A stretch of 64,000 nucleotides of DNA, taken from assembly GCA_933822405.4 (NCBI GenBank), contig CAKOGP040002391.1, forward strand, positions 59,056 through 123,055. The letters run 5' to 3'. The DNA comes from Cylindrotheca closterium (taxonomy: Eukaryota > Bacillariophyta > Bacillariophyceae > Bacillariales > Bacillariaceae). Position numbers and translations under genes: made by a program. Of the stretch, positions 1-10,098 are shown one piece after another (the stretch's first letter is position 1; the number at the start of each line of letters is the position of its first letter). Under the pieces are notes generated by a model. The model worked only from the letters and a program-made list of their open reading frames with translations. It had not been told where the DNA came from and did not search any database.

Positions 1-904
1 GTTTCGACGTATTGCTCTTCCGAAGACTCCTTGACATCGCATCGCCCCTCATACTAATATCAAAAGGCATTTTGAAGAGCTTCTTTGGTTCAGCAGTCGT
101 ATGGCCGCTATTCTCGCGGACTATCTCTCTCAACGACATGATGATGAATAGGTTGGTTGTGGTAGGGTTTCTCTTGAAAGTATCGTTACTTCACAAGGTG
201 ACTACCTAAAATATATTATTGTGAGTGACAGCGTTTGGACCAACCTGTTTTTGAAGTGTACAGTAAAAGAAATGACTCGATCTTCTTGCGGACGTGGTGG
301 AAAACCCCGTTAAGAAAGTTTGGGCATAAGTAAAAACCACCAAATTTTCGGTCAAAATGACGCAGGTAAAAGAATCTGGCGCTGCTTTCCTCTAAGTGGG
401 GAAATGTTGAAGCGGAAACATACGTAATAAGTGCGTGAAACGATCGGCAATGGAGAGCTCACAAGTTCTAGACTAGTCCAAGAAGTGCCGAAATGAAAAA
501 CGAAATTTAAAAAGTGTACACTTAGCCTTTGCTTCTCTCGAGAGGATAACCTGTTGTCATTCCACCAAGCGCTCCATTTTTTCGTAGGTAATTCTGTCAT
601 GGTTGCTGAAGAAATTGTCAAGATAAGGAGTGCAGCCGCCTAATTTTTTCTACCAATATGATCTTCGTTGTCGGTGGAATGAATCGTGCTGTACATTTCA
701 CTTGTAGAATGCAATGTTAAGAGAGACACCGGAAATATAGTTGAAGCGACCTAGAGTGGCTCTTGAGGACAATGAGGCCAGCTCCCGAGGAGTCCCATCA
801 TTGAACCACCAGTATAGTACTGGGTAGTCTGCAAAGTGGCCCGTCTTCTTTTCCCAGGGCAGCTTTGCTTACTGTGTCCACGTGAAAACAGAGATGTACT
901 GTAC

Positions 905-1140
905 GTGTACTGTACGGAGGGGTTGGTGTTCGGTTGTCAGATATTAAAGCTATTTATTTAGTTAACATTTCGTCTCGCATCGTACCACCCGAATTTCATC
1001 GTTTTTCCGCCGATTTTGATTCAGTCGAGCAACAGACTGACTCCGTCGACTAAATATTTGTTCTTAGTTTTTTTACTGTAGCCTTTACGGCACGTTATTA
1101 CGTCTGCTTTTCGCATCATTTGCAGACTTCCTGTACATTT
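905..1140 (+). repeat. Dispersed non-coding repeat, copy 1
   Basis: This stretch shares blocks with 24296-24470: a GGTTTGGTGTTCGG-like start, then TTAAGCTATTTATTTAGT, then TGTCTGCTTTTCGCA. The block around 1078-1107 (CCTTTACGGCACGTTAT) also matches about 4614-4640. No coding potential is seen. It could be a degraded solo LTR or another non-autonomous element, but no ends or target-site duplications could be fixed. Confidence 0.5.
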
Positions 1141-1150
1141 AGGAAATTAC

Positions 1151-1181
1151 ACTGTACACGTACACGGTACACGTGTACAGT
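1151..1181. repeat. GTAC-rich perfect hairpin
   Basis: Arms ACTGTACACGT (1151-1161) and ACGTGTACAGT (1171-1181) are perfect reverse complements around a 9-base spacer. The spacer is itself rich in GTAC. No nearby gene explains it. Confidence 0.6.
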
Positions 1182-1498
1182 ACAAGTACTCTAGTATTCG
1201 TACAAAGGTACATATCTGGTTCGTACCACCAAGCCACACAGCAAAAGTTCGATCACGACAAATTATTATTTGACGGACGAAGGCAGTACTGTACAAGGCC
1301 ACATTTATCGCGTTATACTGGTAGTTTCAAACATTTGTTTGCTAGAGAATGTTGTTTCACGCCATATTTACCGAAAAGTCGAAAATATTGTACCGCAACA
1401 TTTTATGGTACAAAAACCGCTACAAAGCGGAAGCATCCACTATGGTTCATTCTAAAGTACCATCAGCGTTGTAAAAGATAAGCAAAGGACCACAATTT

Positions 1499-1521
1499 GA
1501 ATATATATATATATATATATA
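1499..1521. repeat. AT dinucleotide microsatellite
   Basis: About 11 AT units lie inside the left inverted-repeat arm. The matching site in the right arm is short and not expanded, so the expansion came after the duplication. Confidence 0.8.
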
Positions 1522-2285
1522 TGACAATAAGACATGCCAATCTGGTACTTTACTACAATTATAGTAGTAATTAGTTTAAAATGGTGCAAGACGCCGCTGC
1601 CCCGTTGTTGGGATGTTCAGTCCAGTGCCATCAGCGCGATACTGCATGCACCACCGAGTGTTGCAATAAAAAATATTATCATTGGCAACAACGGCTGTTC
1701 ACATGTCTGACAGATATCGCTTGCTCCCCATAGTTGAGCAGGGTGATGGATCACATGAAACTGATATTCCAAGCGAGGCTTCCGCTTTGCCTTTCAATCC
1801 TTTGGAAATAGTAATCTCCAATCGACGATCTTGTTCTTGAAGTAGGTACGCCAATCCCAAATCCTAAAGGGGCCACTTATCTGGGATCTTGCTGATCATG
1901 GACGCGCTTACGAGCCTCGGCCTGCCCGTCCATCATTCAACAAAGACTGGCTGGAGGGAAGCATCCAAACTCAGCAAGCCATGAAATCGTCTGGTTTCGC
2001 GTCGCCGATGCAGCCTAGTGAGTGACCAATCCACTAGAAACCACAAAGGCAAACACTAGCCTTCCGAAGGATCCCTCGGAAATGTGACATTGAAATAAAC
2101 GCGAAAATGTAGACTCGCCAAAATATCCTAAAAGAGAAAAGAAAAGAAAAGTGAGATCATGGTTAAGAAAGTAAATGCAATTGATGGGGTGAATTTCCAG
2201 GTAAAACTCTTTGATGGGTTGTTCGTGTGTTGTCGCACACTATTATCATACTTCATCTCTTTCAAAGTCGTAGCAAGAATGTGCT

Positions 2286-4085
2286 TTAATTGGCACCTTT
2301 TCCTCGATTTACCACGCGGCGACTGTATCGTCGTCCTTTTTTCGTCATGTCAGATCCCAAAGCTTCAGTAGAAGGATCCTTCTTCTCTGGCGAAAGCTTG
2401 AGCTGTAGTCGTCGACTGTAGCGCTTTCCAGATTCGGTCCATCCAGATCCCATTCCATCAGAAGGAATATCAGTAGTACGTGCGTTGTCAGATTGCTCGG
2501 TTGGTGCTGCAAAAATCTCGCCATCGCTACCATCTTCCAAAGAATCGAAGTCGTCATTAATCAATGCAGCATCCAAAGGCGACTCGTCGATGGTACTCAA
2601 GTCTTCTCCCTCTGGATCTTCGATGATGACATGAAGGGAAGGTTTGAATTCCTTCTTCTCGTTCACGTCGTCGACTTCGTCTTCTTCCTCCTCCTTTATT
2701 GGATCTTCAATAATGACAAGAAGCGTTGGTTCAAAATCGATCTCCTTCTGGCCCTTGCTTCTTCTGGCCCTTGCCTTGTTTGCCCACTTGGCTCTTTCGG
2801 CCTTGGTCATCTTGTTCAAATTCGCCTTCTCGGCCAAGATCTCCTCGGACTTGTTGACCCAAATAGCGTCAGCTTTGGCAAGACGAGTCGATGGTTCATT
2901 GGCGATATCATCGTTGAATCCAGCATCCAACGACGAGTCAATGTGGCTCTCGTCGCCGTCTTCTTCTGGATCTTCGATAATGACAGGTAGCAAAGGAGTG
3001 AAGAGTTCATTGGTTCGTTTGGCCCATGTTGCAGCGCAAATTGGAACCGTAAAGGATGAATTCATTTTGCGACGCTTGGTGGGTCTGGATGAAATAAGGC
3101 AGGAAGTTGCGATTCGCTTAAGTGACAATGGTGCTTGTTCTTCCATGCAGGGCTCGTTGTCGTCGTCGTCATCCAAATCCATTGGTACAGGAAAATTGGA
3201 GAGCATGTCATGAAGGACCGTTGGAAGCATTTGTCGGTGGTTCTCGAGCGCAATAGCAATGATTTCAGAGTCGATTTTGCCATCAATAAATCCAGTATCC
3301 AAAGACGAGTCAGTGTTGCTCAAATCTTCTTCTGCTGGATCTTCGACAATGGTGGCAAGCACGGTAGGTTTGAAATCGATCTTCCAGCGCCGGGCATTCC
3401 GTCTCTTGATCTTGCGGTCAATTTGACGAACTAGCTGCCTTCGGGACTGAAGATCTTGCTCGTCGGGAAGGAAGTTTCTTCTTCGAGTCTTAGGGGCGAA
3501 ATGGACTCGGATTGAAGAGGTTGGTTTGGGTGATCCCCAATCTTGTCTTGAAGGACGAAGAATGGACACAGGAGTGTGTGGAACGAATCTCACTGTGTTC
3601 TCTATCTCTGGAAGTACTTCGTCGTGAAGTTGAATGCGCCATTGAATCAGACCCCAGCATTCCCTGCGAGATTGTAGCTCGTGCTTGTTTGGGACGAAGG
3701 TTCGACGAAAGATTTTGGCGAAACGGACACGATTTGGTTTTCTGATGAACACACCAAACCAACTTCGGTTTTTCTTGCGAGACCCGCCTTCTGGACGACG
3801 AAGGATGGAAACAGGAGGCTGTCGCCTGTTCCATTGCCTGCAAAGTCTCTGATAGGTTCGGTAAGTGTCGAGTACCATGTACCGAAGTAACACGATTGCG
3901 ACTGCACAAACCAAACCGGTAATGATGGTTTCTTGAACTGGTTGTTCTTGTTGTTGTTGAGTGATGGCACTCATTCGAGGTAACTTGGGAAAGCTGATGC
4001 TTTTCAAGCTTTCTTGATTGACAAAGGTAGTGATGTAGTTGGTCATGATTGTTGTTGTTGTATTAGTTGATTCAAAGAGGTTCAT
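2286..4085 (-). CDS. Membrane protein with tandem SILR/RVxF motifs (PP1-docking-like), left copy
   Basis: A 599-residue single-exon protein that I do not recognise as a named family. One predicted membrane segment lies at about residues 54-74 after a polar Thr/Gln-rich start. A module then occurs twice: SILR (93-96) with RVRF (119-122), and SILR (174-177) with RVHF (193-196). Each is followed by an ELQSRR or DLQSRR element. The [GS]IL[RK] plus RVxF order is the known bipartite docking signal for protein phosphatase 1, so a membrane-anchored PP1 regulator is an inference. The rest is acidic and probably disordered, with four repeats centred on V(V/I)EDP or IIEDP, at about 246-250 and three later sites, most followed by DSSLDAGF-like residues. 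It is paired with 47933-49753 on the other inverted arm. The ATG at 4085 is the start conserved in both copies. Confidence 0.75.
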   Translation of the reverse strand: MNLFESTNTTTTIMTNYITTFVNQESLKSISFPKLPRMSAITQQQQEQPVQETIITGLVCAVAIVLLRYMVLDTYRTYQRLCRQWNRRQPPVSILRRPEGGSRKKNRSWFGVFIRKPNRVRFAKIFRRTFVPNKHELQSRRECWGLIQWRIQLHDEVLPEIENTVRFVPHTPVSILRPSRQDWGSPKPTSSIRVHFAPKTRRRNFLPDEQDLQSRRQLVRQIDRKIKRRNARRWKIDFKPTVLATIVEDPAEEDLSNTDSSLDTGFIDGKIDSEIIAIALENHRQMLPTVLHDMLSNFPVPMDLDDDDDNEPCMEEQAPLSLKRIATSCLISSRPTKRRKMNSSFTVPICAATWAKRTNELFTPLLPVIIEDPEEDGDESHIDSSLDAGFNDDIANEPSTRLAKADAIWVNKSEEILAEKANLNKMTKAERAKWANKARARRSKGQKEIDFEPTLLVIIEDPIKEEEEDEVDDVNEKKEFKPSLHVIIEDPEGEDLSTIDESPLDAALINDDFDSLEDGSDGEIFAAPTEQSDNARTTDIPSDGMGSGWTESGKRYSRRLQLKLSPEKKDPSTEALGSDMTKKGRRYSRRVVNRGKGAN

Positions 4086-4207
4086 AATGGAAATTGTGAG
4101 GTGCTGCGTTGAGGTGTGGAGTGAAAACCGCTACGGGTGGGAGATCGCCAATTTGCCGTGTTTTTAATACGATTGACTCCTTCGAATCCTCGTTTGGTGG
4201 TCTCGGT

Positions 4208-5026
4208 GCGTGGACTTTGGTGTTTTGTAGGATGGATTGTTTTGATGTCATGATGGATTCGGGACGCTGATTGTAGAGTGTTGGAAGGTTAAACCATTGT
4301 CGATCATATATATGATGAAAGATGTCGACTACATCTTCATTATCGTGCGGTGGGTCATTGATAGGTCGGTCCGATCGTTGACAGCAGTACACGTGTACGA
4401 GTATATATGTATATGTACGATACTGCATAGTCGGAGTGGCTGTCGTGATTTGTTTGCAGTTTCGACTTTTTTCATCGTGTATTTTTCATCGTGTAATTTT
4501 CCACAACTATTTTTCATCGAGGTTTAAAAAAAAATGTTTCATTTTTCCTCAAGCAAATTCGGATTGTTTTTCTGTTGATATTTTCTATTTAAAGTCCACC
4601 TGGGTCCGTTTTCTAGCCTTTACAGCACGTTATGTCTGCAAATTGTTTCCACCACGTACACTTTTATAGTAATACTAGGCAACGAGATATACTAAAGATG
4701 CCAACAGGAAAGATGGCAGGAAAGATGAAACTTCAGGATGTTCCCCATTGAGCTGCTCACTCTTCTTCATCAAACTCATACAATGTGTCGTCTTGATGAT
4801 TCGAGTGCCATCCTTCTTTGGCGCAGACTCATCACTCTTGAGTACAAGTACTGATAAAGCCGTACTCCTTTACTGTGTCTTGCCGTCGTCCCAACGCATT
4901 CTCACCATCAAATAAATACCGCGCCGGAAGTGATAATCCGAAGCCCCAGAATTTGTAGCATTTTTTGTGCATGTCACATGAGAAGAATCCTATTTGCAAT
5001 CAGGACCGAGCTCTTCTGAACAGCAT
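4208..5026. other. Intergenic region with a dispersed-repeat fragment
   Basis: No supported gene. The piece around 4560-4650 resembles the repeat at 1078-1110 (shared GCACGTTATGTCTGC-like core). The left half is probably promoter sequence for the divergent gene ending at 4085. It also contains TCATCGTGTA-type short direct repeats at about 4473-4500. Confidence 0.5.
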
Positions 5027-5034
5027 TATAAAAG
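5027..5034 (+). promoter_or_regulatory. TATA box of the aspartate carbamoyltransferase gene
   Basis: TATAAAAG lies 53 bp upstream of the ATG at 5087. This spacing fits a short 5' untranslated leader of about 20-30 bases. Confidence 0.55.
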
Positions 5035-5086
5035 GCATCTCATATCTCATCATCAAGATCATTCATACAGATAGCAGAGAAACATA

Positions 5087-6440
5087 ATGGAATCACTTAA
5101 AAATTGCCGTCAATACAGTTGGGAGGAATTCGATCAACTTGATTTGAATTCCAAAAACAAACTTTTTCAGGGCGACGTCCCGCAAGTGTTTCACACATTG
5201 AATGCCGAACAATTCGATCGTGAACTCTTGGATCGGCTTTACAGCTTGACCAACATTATTCGCAGTATTTCCAAGACTAAGAATGGCGCAACATACTTAG
5301 CCAACCGCCTTCGAGACAAGCGAGCAATGCTTTACTTTGCACAGGCCTCGACCCGAACCTATCTGAGGTATGTTTCAGGTTGTTTCAGGTCGTTCATTAA
5401 AAATTTCACCATCAAATGTCGTCATCATACTAACCATACTCACTCTTTTCTTCCAAAGCTTCAAGACAGCTTGTGATATCATGGGGATCAACTGTACAGA
5501 TGTTCGTGATACTAGTACAAGTTCAGAAGTCAAGGGAGAATCCTTTTCGGACACGATTCGAACATTCAGTTCGTACTTTGATTTCGTGTGAGTCTTGACC
5601 TGAGCCCATCACATTATTAACTTTGGTGTAACTCTCACACACCATCCACCCTTCTACTCTAGTATCATGCGTCATCCGGAAGAGAGCCATGCAGAGAAGG
5701 CAGCATGGGTAGTCAACTCGAGTGATCGTCCCGTTCCCATTCTCAACGCAGGATCCGGAAAGGATCAACATCCTACACAAGCATTGTTGGATATGTACAC
5801 CTTGCGTCGTTCCTTTGAAAAGAATGGCGGTATGGACGGGAAAACCATCATGATGGCTGGTGATTTGAATAGAGGAAGAACTGTTCGGAGTCTGTCCAAG
5901 CTGTTGTGTCTGTTTCCTGGAGTCAAAATTATTTTTAGTGCACCAGCAGGCTTTGGTATGCGTGATGATGTGCTTCAGTTTTTGGACAAGGAAAATGTCA
6001 AATACATTGTAACAGAAGAGTTCGTGCCTCATCTGTCAAAAGCGGACGCAGTCTACATGACCCGAATCCAAGACGAACACGACAAAAACGACGGCACTAC
6101 CTCCAAACGGTCGTATGACGACTTTAGTCTCAAGTTTGAGCATTTGTCGCTTCTCAAACCTTTCTGTGCAATCTTGCATCCATTGCCAAGAAGGGACGAG
6201 CTCGACCCGAAGATTGATAACGATCCACGTGCCAAGTATTGGCGACAGGAGCGCAATGGGATGTGGACACGCGCTGCATTGATTGCAATGACTGGGGGAG
6301 CAGAACCACAAATTCAAAATTACTGGAGGGATCTCAGCCTTCAAGCCTCCCACACTGGTATCATTCAACTTCCAAAAGAAGAAGATGGCAAGGAATGGCG
6401 TCCTCTACAAAGAATGATGACGAATGACCCTAGAATGTAG
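5087..6440 (+). CDS. pyrB: Aspartate carbamoyltransferase
   Basis: Catalyses carbamoyl phosphate + aspartate to carbamoyl-aspartate, the second step of de novo pyrimidine synthesis. Three exons: 5087-5367, 5459-5587 and 5663-6440. Introns have GT-AG ends (91 and 75 bp), and the first contains an ACTAAC branch-point-like site near 5430. The joined frame is 395 residues. Splicing restores the carbamoyl-phosphate loop STRTYLSF, where the family has STRTRxSF. Further family motifs are HPTQALLDMYTL, GDLNRGRTVRSL and LHPLPRRDEL. Length is slightly above the usual 300-310 for a bacterial catalytic chain. It is a stand-alone enzyme rather than part of a CAD fusion. No clear plastid or mitochondrial leader is seen. 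The Arg-to-Tyr change in the loop (STRTY) is worth noting. The 5'-truncated VTC copy starts about 200 bp downstream. Confidence 0.93.
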
Positions 6441-6645
6441 TGCGATTGTCAAGATGTTATTAGTAATGAGTCACATGACGAGGCAAAATACCATTACTCG
6501 GTTGGGACTACATAGTTATATGTCCAGGATTCCGGGTTCTCTCCAACATTATTATGCTCCACATATTACCACTATACGATACAGTCTATACGCTTGCAGA
6601 CTCACTCGCTTTCCCGCCTTTTGTTTCCCTTGCTGCCATTCTTTC

Positions 6646-9569
6646 AGGAAATTGCGCAACAAGACCAGTACGCCTCCTCCTTGTTGAGAAGCATCGAGCC
6701 CACCATCTCCGTGCCCGAACATCAGTCTCCACAGCAAGAAGCTGATTTTCGCCAAGCGGCTCAAGCCCAAGTGCATAACAGCAAGCTTCTCTCGGCTAAT
6801 GCTAAGAGATTTGGGCAAATGCTGCTTGATGTATCTCGGCTTGCGGATACCAAGATTTCTACTGATATCACATTCGAAAAGACGGTGCAAGAACGCCTCT
6901 TGTTCGAACCATGGGCTCAATCCTCGTTCACCAAGATTGTGGTCCTTTTCAGTGACGTCTTTGAAGCACTTCGAGACCTCAAAGAAGCGGCAAGCGCATC
7001 GGGAAAGGCGGGAGTCTGGGTAGCACCCGATTCCTTTGAGCGAAAGACCACAAAGTATTGGGTACCCGAAGAGAATCTACCAGAACTACTCATGACATGT
7101 GCCAGTGAGGCTCCGTTCTTGGTGTATGGAAAGACTGGCCGACTTTCAAGAGCCGAAGATATTCCTTTGGACAATCTGTGGAAGAACCTATCATCCAAGA
7201 TCTCGTCCATCTATTTCGATTCGCCTTCACTGGCCTTGTACAAGGAGCGAATCAAGCGAAGAGAAGGAGCACAGCTGTTGCGAGCTCGATGGTATGGGGA
7301 GAAGCCACCGAAGCCCGACCAGCCAGTCTTTTTGGAGCTCAAGACCCATCACGAAAGCTGGATCTTCGCCAAGTCGGTCAAGGAAAGAGTGGCCATCCTC
7401 GAGAGGGATATGAATGCCTTTTTGTATTCGATGGACTCGGTCATGTCGGAAGGCTACGCCGAGTCTTTGGTACTGGCGGCAACACCCAAGTTGAAGGGCG
7501 AGAAGCTGGCCAAAGCGATTGATCTATTGATTCGGAGCCATACCTTGGTGGTCCGTCACAAGTTGCGCCCATGTGTTCGGTCAACCTATGATCGATTGGC
7601 CTTTCAATCCTCCAAGAGCAACTCCCTTCGTCTTACTTTGGACCGCAAGGTTGTCGTCAGTGATGAACGAGGATGCAAGCAAGGGGAACAATGGTATGTT
7701 CCTTTTGAGCCCTACGAATCCAAGCCAGATGGGTCCGACAGAAGGACCATCCCTTTTGCAGTCTTTGAGATCAAATTGGGCGAGGGTCAAGAGTCTACTG
7801 CTTTGAATGAATGCATCGACAATGGAACCATTTTGGATGCTGCCAAGTTTTCCAAGTTCTTGACGGGTGCGGCAACCTTCAACACTGTGAATCACTTGCC
7901 CTATTGGGCGGACCATCCTGCCTTTCAGACCTTCTTCTACCAATCATTTGCATTGTCATCGAAACTATCTTCTCTTCGTGATGTCCCATACAATAATGAT
8001 GGAGAGATTAGTCTCACGGCAACGGGTTCCTCGGACGAAGCAGGGTTGCCTGGAGATCGCAAGTCGAGCAAAAAATTCTTGTCTTTCTTGCCGCAAAGAG
8101 TACGAGGAAATGCTTTTGTGGCGCCGAAGAAGGCAGTCCGAATCGAGCCCAAGACCTATTTTGCAAACGAGCGAACCTTCATTCAGTGGGTCAGTGCCGC
8201 CTTGTTCTTGGTGACTACTTCTGCAATTTTGCTCGAGGCTGAAAATGGAGAAGGCTATGCCAAGCTGACGGCCACAACTCTTTTGATCTTTGCCTTGATC
8301 ATTGCGATATACGCGGTGGGACTCTATTACTTTCGCCTTTGGCTCTTGACCAACGCTCGGCCGTACGGATACATCAGTCATTTTGGACCCTTTGTTTTGA
8401 CTAGTGCAGCCATAGCTGGGACCTGGGTAATTTTGCGTCAGATTCGTTTGGTCGAATTCCAGGAAGAATTAGAGCGAAGTGTGGAGGAAGCGAGGAACAA
8501 AGTTCGCTTCGTTCAAGCGGATCCTGGGATGTGTATGGAACATGATATTAGTTCATTTTCGCCATTGGAATTCGAGCCTAGTGATGCACTTGTGGATCTA
8601 CAGCGCAACCAATTGTTGGTTCCATCTCTCTCGGAGATTTATGGTTTTCCTCTTCCTGAATGGAACAGTGAAGGGGTTCTCGAGATCCCAAATGTTTCCT
8701 CCAGCATTGTGGCACAGGTGGAACTAGCTGACTTTGGATCGGCTACTCTGGTCGATGATGACACACTGTACGCCGTTTCTGAAATCGATATTACAACCCT
8801 TGAGCAGTCTCCACAAATGTACTCGTTTGAACGCGGAGATTTTGGACGCTTTGAAGTCACTGGTCAATGGAAGCTGGAGACACCCGAACCTGAAGGTATG
8901 GTCAGGGTTTCCGAAGGCAGGTCCTCCTACTTGTTGGTTTCTGGTCAAATCGGAGAGGGACCACTAAGTGCGGTCATTAATCATTTCGATGTTCCTGAAC
9001 CCAATGGAACGCCGATCAACCGAAATGCCACTGTTGGTTTACCCACGACACCAACGTTGGAAGCGAGCCGCAATCTGAACGAGAAACTCATTGACGCTAA
9101 TATGGAGGACCCAAAGATCGGAGCCATGACCTACTTCGAAGGAGTCTTGTACGTCTTGCACGAAAAAGGCAAGGTCGTCCGAGCTTGGGACATGGAGACA
9201 GGGTCCTTCCAAGCCGAGTGGGCATTGCCAGGAATTCCAAACAGCAGTGGAAAGCAATGGGAAGGACTGGCGTTTCAACGAGTCGAGCGTCCGAGACGAG
9301 CCACATTAATCGAACGATCATCTTCTTCAAACCCAAAGAACAACCTTCGCCGTCGCCGCATCCAGACAACAGACGACGATCCTCGATGGAGAGATGATGA
9401 TATGCAAGGAACCGATGACGACGACCAGGAAGAGGACGAAGTTGACACCAGCGTTTTGGTCCTCCACTTGACGCATGACACGCCCGCTGCCATTTGGAGT
9501 ATTGTCGTCAAAGAAGGTGACATGAAAGGAAGCATCGAATACCCACCATGTGCTGATGTTTTTAGGTAG
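6646..9569 (+). CDS. VTC polyphosphate polymerase-propeller protein, 5'-truncated copy 1
   Basis: This copy matches residue 52 onward of the copy at 12063 and runs uninterrupted to the same TAG, about 974 codons. It keeps the whole VTC catalytic domain, the DUF202 membrane domain and the propeller-like region. It lacks the first 51 residues and the native promoter. The open frame extends back to about 6516 without any ATG, and the first in-frame ATG lies near residue 109 of the full protein. The sequence before the junction is pyrimidine-rich and ends in CAG at 6645-6647, just like a 3' splice site. An upstream exon could therefore supply a start. Without one, this is a recent pseudogene or an N-terminally shortened polymerase. 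No frameshift or stop has accumulated, which fits its youth. Confidence 0.7.
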
Positions 9570-10098
9570 ATTGCATAACTATTGAACATCTATCTCGAAT
9601 TTGAAAACATAAGCTACGTTTCTTCGCGTATTGGCAATTCGAAAGCGAGCTAGTGACATCTATCCAACTTTCATTCTATCAACATTCTATGGGTGACCAT
9701 TTTTCAATGATCCGGCAACAGTGATGTGGTGCTATGACCGTTCCAGGTATACAGGTACGATACCCGGTATTTTGGCGTGATGTTTGGCGTGGATTTGGAA
9801 TTAAAGTATATAGGTGAACCTATAATATTATTCAGTACATTGCATAAACGACGATCGTCAAAACCAAAACCATGATGCATGACAGTTATAGTCTACACTG
9901 GCTTCGCATTTGATTGAATTTTGTAATCGAATGCTTATCTATTGTATTCTACCTGAGCCAATCTACCAAGTGCTTCCGAGTACTTCTCTTCAAATCAGTG
10001 AGCATGAGATCTCGCATCGGCTAATACGAAGTAGTTGTATTCCATATGTTACATGCCAAGTGTTTTATGTAATATGTACTCTACTGTTATAAATCATT
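9570..10098. other. Convergent spacer between long and short VTC-type genes (copy 1)
   Basis: 529 bp between two converging stop codons, repeated at 15138-15666 with no difference noticed by eye. It must hold both 3' untranslated regions. No gene is supported, and the short frame at 9910-10092 has no recognisable product. Confidence 0.6.

Larger units (their letters stand above)
1..1443. other. Gene-free stretch with dispersed repeat sequence
   Basis: I see no convincing gene here. The open frames are short, overlap on both strands and have low-complexity or unrecognisable products. The segment at about 905-1140 recurs elsewhere in the window, and a hairpin follows at 1151-1181. Near the right edge the sequence joins the inverted-repeat arm at about 1444. 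Confidence 0.6.
1444..4207 (-). repeat. Left arm of a large inverted repeat
   Basis: About 2.76 kb is homologous in reverse orientation to about 47808-50604. Homology covers a complete gene (2286-4085), its 3' flank and about 120 bp of its 5' flank. The outer limit lies near GTTCATTCTAAAGTAC at about 1446. The inner limit lies just past CGTTTGGTGGTCTCGGTG at about 4190-4207. The two arms differ by scattered substitutions and small indels, for example an AT microsatellite at 1500-1521 present only here. The duplication is therefore not brand new. Confidence 0.85.

Noticed and set aside
2493..3434. Several plus-strand open frames opposite the left PP1-motif gene
   Set aside because: They mirror the acidic repeats of the minus-strand gene and show no independent domains.
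6594..6645. Start of VTC copy 1 at 6594
   Set aside because: The codon is TTG and the sequence before 6646 is unrelated to the VTC gene. It reads better as intron or spacer.
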